DNA of 17,396 nucleotides. Origin: Glomus cerebriforme. Taxonomy: Eukaryota; Glomeromycota; Glomeromycetes; Glomerales; Glomeraceae. Under the pieces are notes generated by a model. It saw only the letters and a program-made list of their open reading frames with translations. It had not been told where the DNA came from and did no database searches. The translations under genes and the position numbers were made by a program. Shown piece by piece: positions 1-8,945 of this stretch. The stretch spans positions 41,254 through 58,649 of the forward strand of contig QKYT01000336.1 of NCBI GenBank assembly GCA_003550305.1, given 5' to 3'. Numbering within the stretch: the first letter of the stretch is position 1; every line of letters starts with the position of its first letter.

Positions 1-1496
1 TTAGGAATAGTACAATCACATCAAACTCTTTCTTATGCTAAATTATAAAATTAAATGATAATGATTTTATAAATAATTGTAACACTGCGGTAATATTGGA
101 ATAATTTAATAAATTAATATTTTATAAATTCTTATTGTCATTAAAAGTTTCAATCAATCAAATTTCATTTCATGCTTTAAATCTTCTGAAGAATGTAATT
201 ATTATTAGTGGACATAGTGTTCAAGATCATACATTCAAAAGAAATTAAAACTAATTATCGACAACATCAAAAAATTTAATTTAAAAAATTAAAATAATTT
301 TTACATAAATATCATTGTAACATCTATAAAATCATAACCTAGTTAACATAAATATAAGGTAATAAATTTTACCATAAAACTTTACAGAAACCTCTGATTT
401 ATCGACCTTAATGCCATCTAGTTTGACTTCATTTTGGCTATACAAAAACTATACAAAAAAATTCATTGAATAATTTATATCAGATTCGTTTATAAAAATT
501 TATTGAAAAAAATTTGTATAAATGAAAATTTTCATTTTTTTTTGTATGTTAATATGATATTTGGTAAGAGCAACACAAACAGCAATAACCAATCATTTTA
601 ATATTATAGATAAAAGTAGAAAGAGATGCTATAAATGATATTAAGCATATAAAAGGTTATAATATATAAAAAAAAATTAATATTCAATTTTTTAATATTT
701 CTAATATTTGTCCAATATTCAAATCATGGTTTCTATCTATATATAACATGCTTCGTTGTTGACTAGTCGGAAGCCCTGAACATGTAGGTCGATTAAAATA
801 AGTAGATTTTTTAGACTATTTTCAAGGAACTCATTTAAAAAAAGGTGAGTAAATAAAATGTTATATATTTGAAATTAAAATGGTCTTTTTTATTCATCCA
901 TATATTAACCTTGTCTGATTTTATACTATCAAAAGAAGAATTTGATATTATTGACAATAAAGATTATTCTAGACAAGAATTTTTTTTTAATAGATTACAT
1001 TAATATTTCAAGAAATGCATAATTAAGAAATCAATATCCAAATGAAGAAAAATTACAAATGTAACTGTAATTTCAAAAGAGTCGCAAAGCTTAAATTTTA
1101 ATACAAATACAATCAATAAACTTTCAGTAGAGTATTAAGGAAATTGCAAGTAGTATATACAAATTTTATTTTTTAAATTACAGTCATGATATTGATAATA
1201 TTGAAGTTAAGACAATAAGTTAAATAGAAAGTGGTTTTGGAACGATATTTCATTAAGTCTATAGAAATTAAATATTCAAAAAATGTTACATTAATATTAA
1301 TCAATTAGGTATAAATCAAATCCATCATTTACAAAAATAAAATGTGTTCGATTTTATAGTGTTAATATTTTTCTCGGAATTTTAAGAAGTTCGCTGCATT
1401 ATATCATAAATTATGTGAATTATTGAATAATATCACATTGTGAGATATATTTACCTTCCAAATAAAAAAAAAAAGAAATTCTGACTTTATTTTTTA
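1..1496. other. A+T-rich spacer without a supportable gene
   Basis: No reading frame of useful length is present on either strand, and stops are frequent in all frames. The stretch is dominated by A/T runs. A perfect 18-bp palindrome (AAATGAAAATTTTCATTT) lies at 520-537. Around 730-850 the sequence is slightly less A/T-only and could be decayed coding DNA, but I could not assign it to a family. Confidence 0.6.
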
Positions 1497-1689
1497 AATA
1501 CTAAGCCTTTATTTGTTGAATGCTAAGCCTTTATTTGTTAATATAGGCCATATTTATTAAATACTAAGCCTTTTTTTTGTTAAATACTAAGCCTTTTTTT
1601 TTGTTTAATACTAAGCCTTTTTTTTGTTAAATACTAAGCCTTTTTTAATTAAATACTGAGTCTTTTTTATTAAATACTAGGCCTTTTCT
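1497..1689. repeat. Minisatellite, about nine copies of a 19-24 bp unit
   Basis: The unit reads roughly AAATACTAAGCC, then a T run of 5-9, then GTT or ATT. It recurs head to tail about nine times. The conserved core is TACTAAGCC. Copy 3 (AATATAGGCC) and the last two copies (ACTGAGTC, ACTAGGCC) are diverged. Copies differ mainly in T-run length, which points to slippage as well as unit duplication. There is no spacer/repeat alternation of the CRISPR kind. It lies in gene-free DNA about 550 bp before the Helitron relic. Confidence 0.85.
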
Positions 1690-2241
1690 GATGCTTCGAC
1701 CTCTTCAACTTTTACCTTAGGTGTCATATTATTACAAAAATATGAGAAAAATATGAGGAAAATATGTGTGTGATTGCATATGCTAGTAAGTCATTATTTA
1801 CCAGCAGAAGAAAAGAATTACGCTGTAAATATTTAGCAGTCTGTTCATGGAAAATGATTTTAATTAATTATGAATCATATTGCATTATGTCATCTTTTAA
1901 TACAATAACTTCCAACAAATGATTAGCCCAATGGATTATAAAACTTATAAGCATCTACTTGAAACATAGGATAAATAACTTTTTTGATGCTCATGAAGAG
2001 TTATGAGCATTAACAATATTAGAAAAATGTAAATAATACTAGCAAATTTCATCGATATTTAGTAAATAAGGAGTTTGAGAGTTAATACAAAAATAATTTA
2101 GGTAGTTTATCATACATACATTAACAAAGTTTATTTTTTAAAAAAATTTATGGTGTTTATTGTACCGCAAAATCTATAAAAGAAATGATAAATATTTATA
2201 TAATATTAATATTATTAGATAAATATCTTTAATTATATCAT
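1690..2241. other. A+T-rich spacer before the Helitron relic
   Basis: No supportable gene. The spacer may contain the badly eroded N-terminal part of the Helitron protein, because the first recognisable motifs just downstream (from 2242) belong to the interior of that domain rather than to its beginning. No 5' TC terminus could be identified. Confidence 0.45.
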
Positions 2242-2620
2242 TTGGTAATGACTTATCAGATTCATACTTGTAATGCCAAATGTCCTGAATCAACTTCTAA
2301 TGATGAAAGATGTGAAAAGGCTTTTCTAAACCATATTCTTCATGTACTTATTGTGATCACCAGTCTCTTCATTATATATATTAATCCACTTGACAAATAT
2401 GCTGTACCTTACTATGCTCCAACATTACTTATTTGGAAAGCCCACATGAATATCAATATATAATATCAAAATATATTACTGAATACAGTATATAGCAAAA
2501 ATTAAACATTCCATTTATTTTATGTTTGAGATGAAAACTTTATTATTAATATATTTATGCAAGAAGATTAGATTCTATGGAACTAATGCTTTTATTGCTT
2601 GGTGAAAATGTGTAATTCCT
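2242..2620 (+). pseudogene. Helitron Rep/helicase-like N-terminal domain, broken
   Basis: An open stretch from 2242 to a stop at 2461-2463 encodes a cysteine-bearing segment (HTCNAKCP, then RCEKAF) followed about 30 residues on by VPYYAPTLLIWKAHMNIN. This spacing matches the Helitron_like_N region, where a cysteine motif is followed by VVPYNP.LL.....H.N. After the stop the protein continues in another frame as ISKYITEY, the counterpart of the family's KYI.KY block that bears the Rep tyrosines. It then continues as ARRLDSMELMLLLLGE from 2559. At least two frame changes and several stops interrupt it. It is a relic and no start codon can be assigned. Confidence 0.75.
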
Positions 2621-2699
2621 TAATTCAATTATTACAGATCCTTCTTCTGCACATTTTAAGACAGAATTTAATATGCTATATGATGTATTGATGACATAT

Positions 2700-3020
2700 G
2701 CCATTTATTATTATTAGATCAGAGTGAAGAATATCCTTGCTCAACAATTCATATAGAAAAATATTTTGTTAGACCTAATAATAAAATATTTAACAATATA
2801 ACTTATAGAGAATATGAAAATTATAACATATAATACTTAATAGATAATGTTTATATTGATAATCTAGGTTACTATATTGTTAAAAGGACTCTATATCTAT
2901 ATTAACATGTATTCACCATTTATCAGTAGAGCATATTGATTATTAAGTTATACTTTTATCAACAACTTTTTCTTTCCTTACCATGCCATTCTGAAAATGA
3001 ATTAATAGAAAATCACAATA
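2700..3020 (+). pseudogene. Helitron protein middle region, broken
   Basis: Readable blocks include IHIEKYFVRPNNKIFNNITY, close to the family's pattern of a short pre-helicase segment with Y..RP and a following TY..Y. Downstream is FYQQLFLSLPCHSENEL (about 2950-3010), matching the conserved FYQ.LL...P.R.E.E block between the Rep and helicase domains. Stops and frame changes separate the blocks. Their order relative to the neighbouring blocks supports a single ancestral open reading frame. Confidence 0.7.
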
Positions 3021-3191
3021 CAAGAAAGAACTTTTTTTAATACAAATCATCATATGCAAATTACTTCTATCAAATTAATTTAATCTATTTTTCTAGCTAT
3101 TCCTATGACTGTAAGTCAATATTATTTTATATATACAAACAATAAAAATTACTTAGGTCCAAGAGATGGTAAAATTTATCCTTACTTTTTC

Positions 3192-3454
3192 ATTACTGGA
3201 GCAGCTGTGGAACTGGAAAATCATTTATTATAAATAATAAAGTTAGAAAAATAAACAAAAATAGTAAACAATTATCTTCTGGCGCCAATTATTCTTCCGA
3301 AGGCAAAGATGAAGAAATTATACAAATATTTGACAACCTTTCAGTACCTGAAAAAAAGCAATGTACCATCCAATTAGAATTTACTTTAATAACCAAAGAA
3401 GATAACGCACCAGTAACCATGAATGAAAATAAGGAATATTACAACAAGAGTTGA
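3192..3454 (+). pseudogene. PIF1-type helicase, Walker A segment, frameshifted
   Basis: ITGAA is encoded at 3192-3206. Two extra bases (3207-3208) follow, then GTGKSFIINN continues in a new frame from 3209. Together these read as the P-loop (G..G.GKS) of a PIF1/Helitron helicase, split by a 2-nt insertion inside the ATP-binding loop. The second frame stays open to a TGA at 3452-3454. It encodes an acidic, serine-rich stretch (EGKDEEIIQIFDNL, then VPEKKQCTIQ) that I do not recognise as standard PIF1 sequence. The break removes helicase function. Confidence 0.75.
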
Positions 3455-3642
3455 GCTTAAAATATAGGTCACACTATACATTCACTATCGAATTACAAAG
3501 ATCTTCTTCTTATCAGACTTTATTATCTTCAGATATGATTCTTTATCAAAGATTTAAAAACATTAATACAATAATAATTGATGAAATATTAATGGTTTTC
3601 AACAACATATATTTCACAAATATTTTCTTATATACATTATAG
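3451..3642 (+). pseudogene. PIF1-type helicase, Walker B segment
   Basis: A 63-codon open frame without a natural ATG start. It contains LKYRSHYTF.. ..LQRSSSYQTLL followed by NTIIIDEILMVFNNIYF. The IIIDE block at 3571-3585 is the Walker B/DEAD-like motif II of PIF1 helicases (usually IIDEISMV), and its distance from Walker A fits the family. The frame differs from that of the preceding P-loop segment, so this is an exon-like shard of a dead gene and not an independent small protein. Confidence 0.75.
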
Positions 3643-3739
3643 CACTTATCCATTTGGATGCACATCACACTTGTTTTGCTTCGATGAAGCACTAGAAACA
3701 TTTGGTGTAAAGTTTATTAATCATATTAGTGAAAATTTA

Positions 3740-4280
3740 TAGATGAAAAATAGTATTAATGTATTATTTCTTGGTGATCTTACATAATTTCACTAGTTGA
3801 AAGTATTCAAATATATAAATCATCTGCATAGAAAGTATTTTACCTATTATTTTTACATGAACCACAAAGACAAAATTAAGATTCTGATTATTATAAATTA
3901 CTTCAAAATATTAATTTGGCAATATAGATAGATTCCTTTACATGGAATGTGTTACAAGCCAAATTTGAACAATATATATGAAACAATCTGGAAAATTTAT
4001 TAAATAACTCACAAGTTAAATGAATTAAGTTGGTACCAGAGTTATATTTTAAGTTACTCAATTAAAATAGCTATTGGAACTATAGGAATCATTACAGATA
4101 TAAATTCAGAATTCAAGAAATTAGATGTGCATTTTTGTTCCAAATGCAACAGTAAATATGACAGTAAAAAAAATTAAAAAAATTACTACTTCATTTATCA
4201 TTAATGGAGCTCCTGCAAACAGAACACAATTTTCCTTAATTAATGCTAAAATAAAAGGACAAGCTATATACAATAAGTAG
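3740..4280 (+). pseudogene. PIF1-type helicase, C-terminal segments, broken
   Basis: NVLFLGDLT is encoded at 3758-3784 and runs into a TAA (3785-3787) exactly where motif III (GD..Q) should have glutamine. In another frame, KLLQNINLA, a stop, then IDSFTWNVLQAKFEQY (about 3895-3960) resembles the region of fungal Helitron helicases between motif III and the second RecA-like lobe. The last block, INGAPANRTQFSLINAKIKG (4200-4259), corresponds to the R.QFPL..A......K.QG motif near the helicase C-terminus. A TAG at 4278-4280 ends it. Beyond this I see no further family motif. Confidence 0.65.
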
Positions 4281-5480
4281 ATGTAATATGTTAAAGATTA
4301 AATCTCTAGGGAGAGAAGTATTTACAGTTGATTAATCAATAATCAAAGAATATAAATATTAGATCATTACTAGTCATGTAATACTACTTTTTTTTTGGTT
4401 TTAGAATTTTAACATACTAACTTTTTTTAAAAATATTAATAATGTCTTAAAAAATTTTAACTGTTTCTACTTCCATTTAATGAATGCATTTAATGTAAAT
4501 AACATCAGTAATTAGCTAAAAATAAATGTAAACAATATTAATATACTGTATATTGTTCATATACGCAAATAAATAACAAATTAATATGTTATAATTATAT
4601 TTAATTATATAATCTTTTATTATAAAAGAAAAACATAACTAAAATCCTATAAATTATAACTCCCTAACTTTAATAACTGATAGCAACAAAGTTGCCACTT
4701 ATAGGTAACAAGATTATTTGCTTAGCCATATGTAATTTTATAGATAGTTAGAATATAGATTTGCTTAGAATTAATAAAAATATTTGATATATTATATTTT
4801 TTAGTTTGCTTTTTTTTGATATATTTTTTAGTCATATTTTTCAATTGCGGATAATTTTGGCCGATCTTTATTAGACACATGACTACGGAATTATAATTAT
4901 CCAATGTTTCGTGAAAATATGATAAAGAGCAACTTGCTTCATGAATATTATGCTCACATTATTCATGCTAAAAAAAGTTGTTTAAATTTATATTTGTGGT
5001 AAAGTAATAGAATAGGCATTGAAAAATTGTCTAATGTGATGATATTCGAAAATAATTTCATTTCAAATTGCAAATGAATTAAATTATTTATATAAATTAA
5101 ATGTATCAGTCATATGATTAGTTTGCTTATTTATCTTAGTAAAAACCTTTGCGTAGAGCTATTATAAAATTTTCAAAATTTCCTATGACATATATATATA
5201 TGTTGCACAGGGCCCTAGTTACATTTACAAAACTTGCAACTGAAATTGTTACGCTATTTTACGCCAGGTATAATGATATATTAAATCAATTCTGCTGGGA
5301 TTGTACAGTATTTAATTCTAATTTTGTGAAGAGTTCAATAATATATGGTTTAATTTTTTATGATCTATGTTTAAATAATTTGATTTATTAATTATTATTA
5401 ATGCATATGATTATGAACTATTTCAAAATACCTTCATTCTGCAAATTCTTTTCATAATTAAGATTTGTTATTAATGTTAT
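4281..5480. other. A+T-rich spacer after the Helitron relic
   Basis: No supportable gene. Two open frames of 60 and 80 codons (4722-4904 minus, 5149-5391 plus) lack family motifs, and the plus-strand one has no ATG start. The interval 4846-4975 looks less A/T-only than its surroundings and begins with GCGGATAATTTTGGCCG, a motif nearly repeated at 12307-12323, so it may be an old dispersed repeat. The far end of the Helitron may also lie here, but no CTRR-plus-hairpin end is evident. Confidence 0.5.
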
Positions 5481-5563
5481 TAATGATACTAATACTAGTG
5501 ATGATTCTGGTGATATCACTGATACTGATAGTGATTTCACTGGTGCTGGTGCTGTTAAATAAT
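5480..5563. repeat. Imperfect GAT/ACT triplet tract
   Basis: Triplets of the GAT, ACT, AGT, GGT and GCT kind repeat imperfectly. The same frame reads as an acidic/threonine-rich run (NDTNTSDDSG, DITDTDSD) ending with GAGAVK and a TAA at 5561-5563. It could be an old triplet repeat or the tail end of a lost coding sequence. Upstream stops close to 5456 leave too little for a gene. Confidence 0.5.
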
Positions 5564-5643
5564 TATGAATTAATCAACACATCTTTTCAGCCCATTTGTT
5601 TTTAAAATTATTCACTGAATATAAATTTGGTAGTTCATTAAGT

Positions 5644-5908
5644 CCCATCCAGATGGGGATTGAACTTTATTGAATTGATGGATTTTTCTTTATAAAATTA
5701 TAATAATAAAATTTTATACAGTATATAAATAATTTAGGATTACTAAAAATGTTTTTAAAGGAATATTCTAAATCAAAACAAAAAAAAGTGGATTCTTTTA
5801 AGAATCATTTTGTTTACCATTTTTGGAGGGTTTAAATTGATTTTTTGCATTAATAAATGCATAGAGATTTAAAATTATTAAGTATAGTAGTTGTTCTTGA
5901 ACTACTAT
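5644..5908. repeat. Cluster of four short hairpins
   Basis: Four perfect inverted repeats lie within 265 bp. They are CCCATC-ca-GATGGG (5644-5657), GATTCTT-tt-AAGAATC (5791-5806), TGCATT-aata-AATGCA (5846-5861), and ATAGTAGTT-gttcttg-AACTACTAT (5884-5908, 9-bp arms). The second is flanked by A-rich and T-rich arms (AAACAAAA and TTTTGTTT) that would lengthen the stem. No gene overlaps them. Their role is unknown; they could be mobile-element ends, a decayed structured RNA, or chance in A+T-rich DNA. Confidence 0.5.
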
Positions 5909-7169
5909 TTGAGTTGAGTTTTATTTGAAGGAGTATAAAAAATATAATTTAAAAAGGTGAAATAATGGGTTTTTTTTAAAAAAAATTAATGTGTATTGAT
6001 TGTATGAAGCATAAAAATTCGAATATATATTTTGTAGTTAGATAAATTTATCTTTTAAATGTCCTATTGTTCCATAAGGCTGGTCAACAGATAATTTATA
6101 ATATTAATGAGAGAATAAGAATGTAATATATTTTTAAAATATAAAATAAAGTAATATTATCATTTAATCATCTTTTATATTTATGATCATTGTGTAAGAA
6201 AATTTATATCAAAATAATCCTTATTTTATAAAATGTCAATGGGCAAATATTTTATCGTTATCATATTTTGATATATATGACAGAGAGAGATATATATAAA
6301 AAAGATATTAAGGGGTAGAAATTTGTATTTGATATAACAATATAGGAACGAGTCATATTGTCGATAAATTTGTATAACTTTTCCTTTTTCAATTTTTTCA
6401 ATTTTTTAAGCATTTGAGAAATCAAATAATTATGACTAAGTTTAAATACTTTGACCTTTCAATAAAGAAATGGTCAACTGTAATGCCGGCTAAAATTCTT
6501 AATGCGTTATAAAAAAAATGAGCCGATAACTCAGGATCTGGCGCAAATAATTTCCGGGATGTACTGTATGCAACATAGATTTTAATTAAATACAGATTTT
6601 GTAAAAAAAAAAATTTTTTTTTTCTTTGTTTAAATGATTACAGCGCTAACAGAAGCAAAATTATTGGAGGTCTTAATCTTATTAAGAATTTTTTAATTAA
6701 ACATGGTAATGAAAAAATTATTATTATTGTAATTTCGTTGCGTAGGTATTTTTTTTTTAAAAAAAATAATGGAAATTTACACTCGATTTTTTTATTTGCA
6801 AAAATGAACAAAAGAAAGATATAATTTTAATTGAACCCCCTATAAAAGATATAAGAAATATAGAACCGCTAAAAAGGAATAAAGAAATAAAGAATGTTGT
6901 CGAGTTGAATAAAGTTGGGAAATACTTTTTTTTAAAAAAAAGAAATGGGAATTTTTTAATTATTTAAAACAAATGTCTAACAGTCCTATATTTCCTTAAT
7001 ATTAATCATTTTTTTTTTTTTGGATTCCAAATAAATGTTAAATATTGTCCAAACCAAAAATAAATAAAATATAAAAATAAGAGAAAAAAGAAAAATTACA
7101 AAGTGACATAATTATATATCCTGTAAATATTAAACCCAAAAATAGAAACCTAAATTAACCTAACCAAAC
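5909..7169. other. A+T-rich spacer
   Basis: No gene is supported. It contains many homopolymer runs, a short tandem of TTTTTTCAA-like units at 6385-6408, a GAGAGAGATATATATA tract near 6283-6298, and a less A/T-biased island at 6475-6580. That island includes GCCGGC and AATAATTTCCGG (6546-6557), which also occurs at 9443-9454. Confidence 0.5.
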
Positions 7170-7176
7170 CCATAAC

Positions 7177-7212
7177 TGATGCTGATGATGCTAATGATGA
7201 TAATGATGATAA
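7177..7212. repeat. GAT trinucleotide microsatellite
   Basis: About twelve imperfect GAT/AAT/GCT triplets run in a row, beginning ACTGATGCTGATGATGCT. The tract lies about 180 bp beyond the stop codon of the minus-strand BTB gene, so it could fall in that gene's 3' untranslated or terminator region. It is a likely site of length polymorphism. Confidence 0.75.
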
Positions 7213-7392
7213 TTACATCTATTCACTTGTTCGTTAATGAAAAACAAAAAAAAAATCAGTAATGTCCTTGATATCGGCGGTCAACGCGACTCTCAAAACA
7301 TATTTCGTAATTAAACATTATCTATTCTAACGCCCCTTATTTCCTACAAGTTTAACTTGAACATACAACTCGTTAATCCTTTATCAATATTG

Positions 7393-8945
7393 TCACTCGT
7401 CCATTTTTTTCTGAACAACCCTAAATACCTCTAATTCTTCAATTGTTTCTTCTAAATCTTGAAACCCATTAGCATGAGCTAATAGCTGCCCATGTCTAAA
7501 ATCAATAAAGACTTCAATACCATCCCCTAAAAACATGTCAACATCTAAATGGTTATTAACTCTTAACATCCAGGGCAATAATAATTTTCTTTGTTGCCAG
7601 AGATAACCAAATATGAATCCATCACCACCGATTCGCATCTCTTGATTTTCTGTTGACCAACTTATACTTTTATATCCACCAAATACAGCTTCATCTTCAT
7701 TTTGGTTTTTTGTTCTAATTATCGTTATGGTTGGACCTTGATCATAACATTGCTCACGCCATTTTTGTTCGGCCAATTCTGCACCGCCACATCTAAAAAT
7801 CAAGTGAAAATCAAAAGGGATTTTGTCAAATGTCGTATAAGGATTTTTTTCGGGGTTATCATCCGTTGTATCGGGGTGAAGAATCCAATACGATATTAAT
7901 GCGGGTTCCTCTTTTTCTTTTATAATTGTACTATTTAATCTTAAAGGTAAAACGTCATAGATAAATTGAAATTGTGTGTTCGTATGATATTCAATAACTT
8001 GATCATATAATTCTGGCATGAAAACTTTTGTTAAAGGTCCAACCTTTTTAATAAAATCGTCGGGTTCCATTTGAAAAAACCTTATTAAAGAAAGTAATTG
8101 AATTACATTTGATTGTAATGTTGCTATATGATCTGATGTCCAAGTTGAAAAATCATCTGCTAGCGAAATTCCAGGCGTGTTGTTTATTCCCCACATTATC
8201 ACCGCCGCAAATATATCTATTTCTTCTAATCCAAATATATCTCGTTCTAATAAACCAACCATGTAATCATGTGGAAGAAATAAGAATTCTTTGGAGCTTA
8301 CAAAAGCTTTTGGATGTCGAAGTATTGCATTATTACATAATAATACCAACTCTTTGCACCGAGAAATTTGTAAAGCCACATAAAGAACCTCGCTACTTTT
8401 CTCGTTTATCCAACTTTTTTCATTTCGTATTAAATCGGCTTCCATGTAATCTACAAAAGAATCCATCATTAATACGTCTGCTGCTTTTAACAATTGTAAT
8501 TTCTCTGAAACTCCTACTTTTTCTAAATTTACATATGCACCATATACGTAACTACAAAAAAAAGTTCATAATAATTAGCATTAAATGTGGATCACTTAAA
8601 AATAATAATTTATCTTCATTTAAAAGATAAAAATTAAAAAAAAAAAAAAAAAAAAATATTAACGTACAAAAGCACATGACCGAAGATAGCCTGCGGTATA
8701 TTCATACCACGCAAATCTATTACGTAAAAACCATCCTCTTTCTTTTTACCCCATGCGGCTGATAATGCAGCTCTAAAATATTCTGACCGAGTTTTTAAAA
8801 TGATTGAATGAGCTTTAAACGTTTCACTAGTAGATTCATCACCAACATAAATAATGACATCAAATGTTTCTTCTTGATCTAATATTTTTAGGAAATCGCA
8901 GGATAGTTGTTTAAATGATTTTACTGTATCGTATAATTCTGGCAT
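7393..8945 (-). CDS. BTB-BACK-TLDc protein, 478 aa, two exons, divergent TLDc
   Basis: Proposed exons are 8945-8668 and 8551-7393 (278 + 1159 nt, 479 codons including TGA). The start at 8945 sits in ACCATG and no ATG in frame lies close upstream. The BTB/POZ domain (about residues 18-128) shows FDVIIYVGDE, FKAHSIIL..RSEYFRAAL and, across the splice, FYVYGA. A BACK domain follows (about 145-285) with LLERDIFGLEEIDIF, IMWGI and LIRFF. The C-terminal TLDc domain (about 341-472) shows FHLIFR, FGGYKSISW (383-391) and DGFIFGY. BTB-BACK proteins typically recruit substrates to Cullin-3 ubiquitin ligases; TLDc domains are linked to oxidative-stress resistance and V-ATPase binding. A specific role is not visible. 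The TLDc segment lacks the usual RGSRDGF.P..FH..C consensus and instead has RCGGAELAEQKWREQC. No signal peptide or membrane segment is seen. It is transcribed divergently from the F-box gene. Confidence 0.85.
8552..8667 (-). other. Intron of the minus-strand BTB-TLDc gene (116 nt, phase 2)
   Basis: On the coding strand the donor is TT|GTACGT and the acceptor is TTTTTTTTGTAG|T. A branch-like TGCTAAT lies about 22-28 nt before the acceptor (8574-8580, reverse complement). Joining these sites keeps the frame and restores a continuous BTB domain reading VLFYVYGAYVNLEKV. The alternative donor after TAC would put exon 2 out of frame. The intron contains a 21-base T run on the coding strand (A run at 8636-8656) close to the donor. 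Confidence 0.8.

Larger units (their letters stand above)
2242..4280 (+). mobile_element. Decayed Helitron (Rep/PIF1-helicase rolling-circle transposon)
   Basis: Short peptide blocks typical of Helitron Rep-helicase proteins appear in the expected order on the plus strand, scattered over all three frames. They are an IHTC...C block with VPY..TLL.WKAH.NI (2248-2463), SKYITEY (about 2465-2490), ARRLDSMELMLLLLGE (from 2559), IEKYFVRPNN (about 2750-2785), FYQQL...PCHSENE (about 2950-3005), Walker A GTGKS (3209-3223), Walker B IIIDE (3571-3585), GDL (3773-3781), and a C-terminal helicase block RTQFSLINAKIKGQ (4221-4262). Helitrons transpose by rolling-circle replication using this protein. Many stops and frame changes show that this copy is dead. 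The outer ends (5' TC, 3' hairpin plus CTRR) were not found, so the boundaries are those of recognisable coding sequence only. Confidence 0.8.

Noticed and set aside
520..537. Perfect 18-bp palindrome as a regulatory or origin element
   Set aside because: It is nearly all A/T in very A+T-rich DNA with no gene near it, so chance is a sufficient explanation.
1497..1689. CRISPR array
   Set aside because: Units follow each other without unique spacers, the unit is too short, and the setting is eukaryotic.
4281..4400. Helitron 3' terminus
   Set aside because: A CTAGG occurs near 4306, but no hairpin of the right size precedes it and no insertion point can be shown, so no end was called.
5149..5391. 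80-codon plus-strand open frame
   Set aside because: It has no ATG start, no recognisable motif, and lies in spacer. It is kept only as a note in the spacer description.
7702..7899. 65-codon plus-strand open frame
   Set aside because: It lies wholly antisense to exon 2 of the BTB-TLDc gene and has no family motif.
8109..8630. 173-codon plus-strand open frame
   Set aside because: It is antisense to the BTB gene's second exon and intron. The minus strand carries clear BTB and BACK motifs with splice sites, and the plus frame is leucine/isoleucine-rich noise with an unsupported ATT/ATG-poor start.
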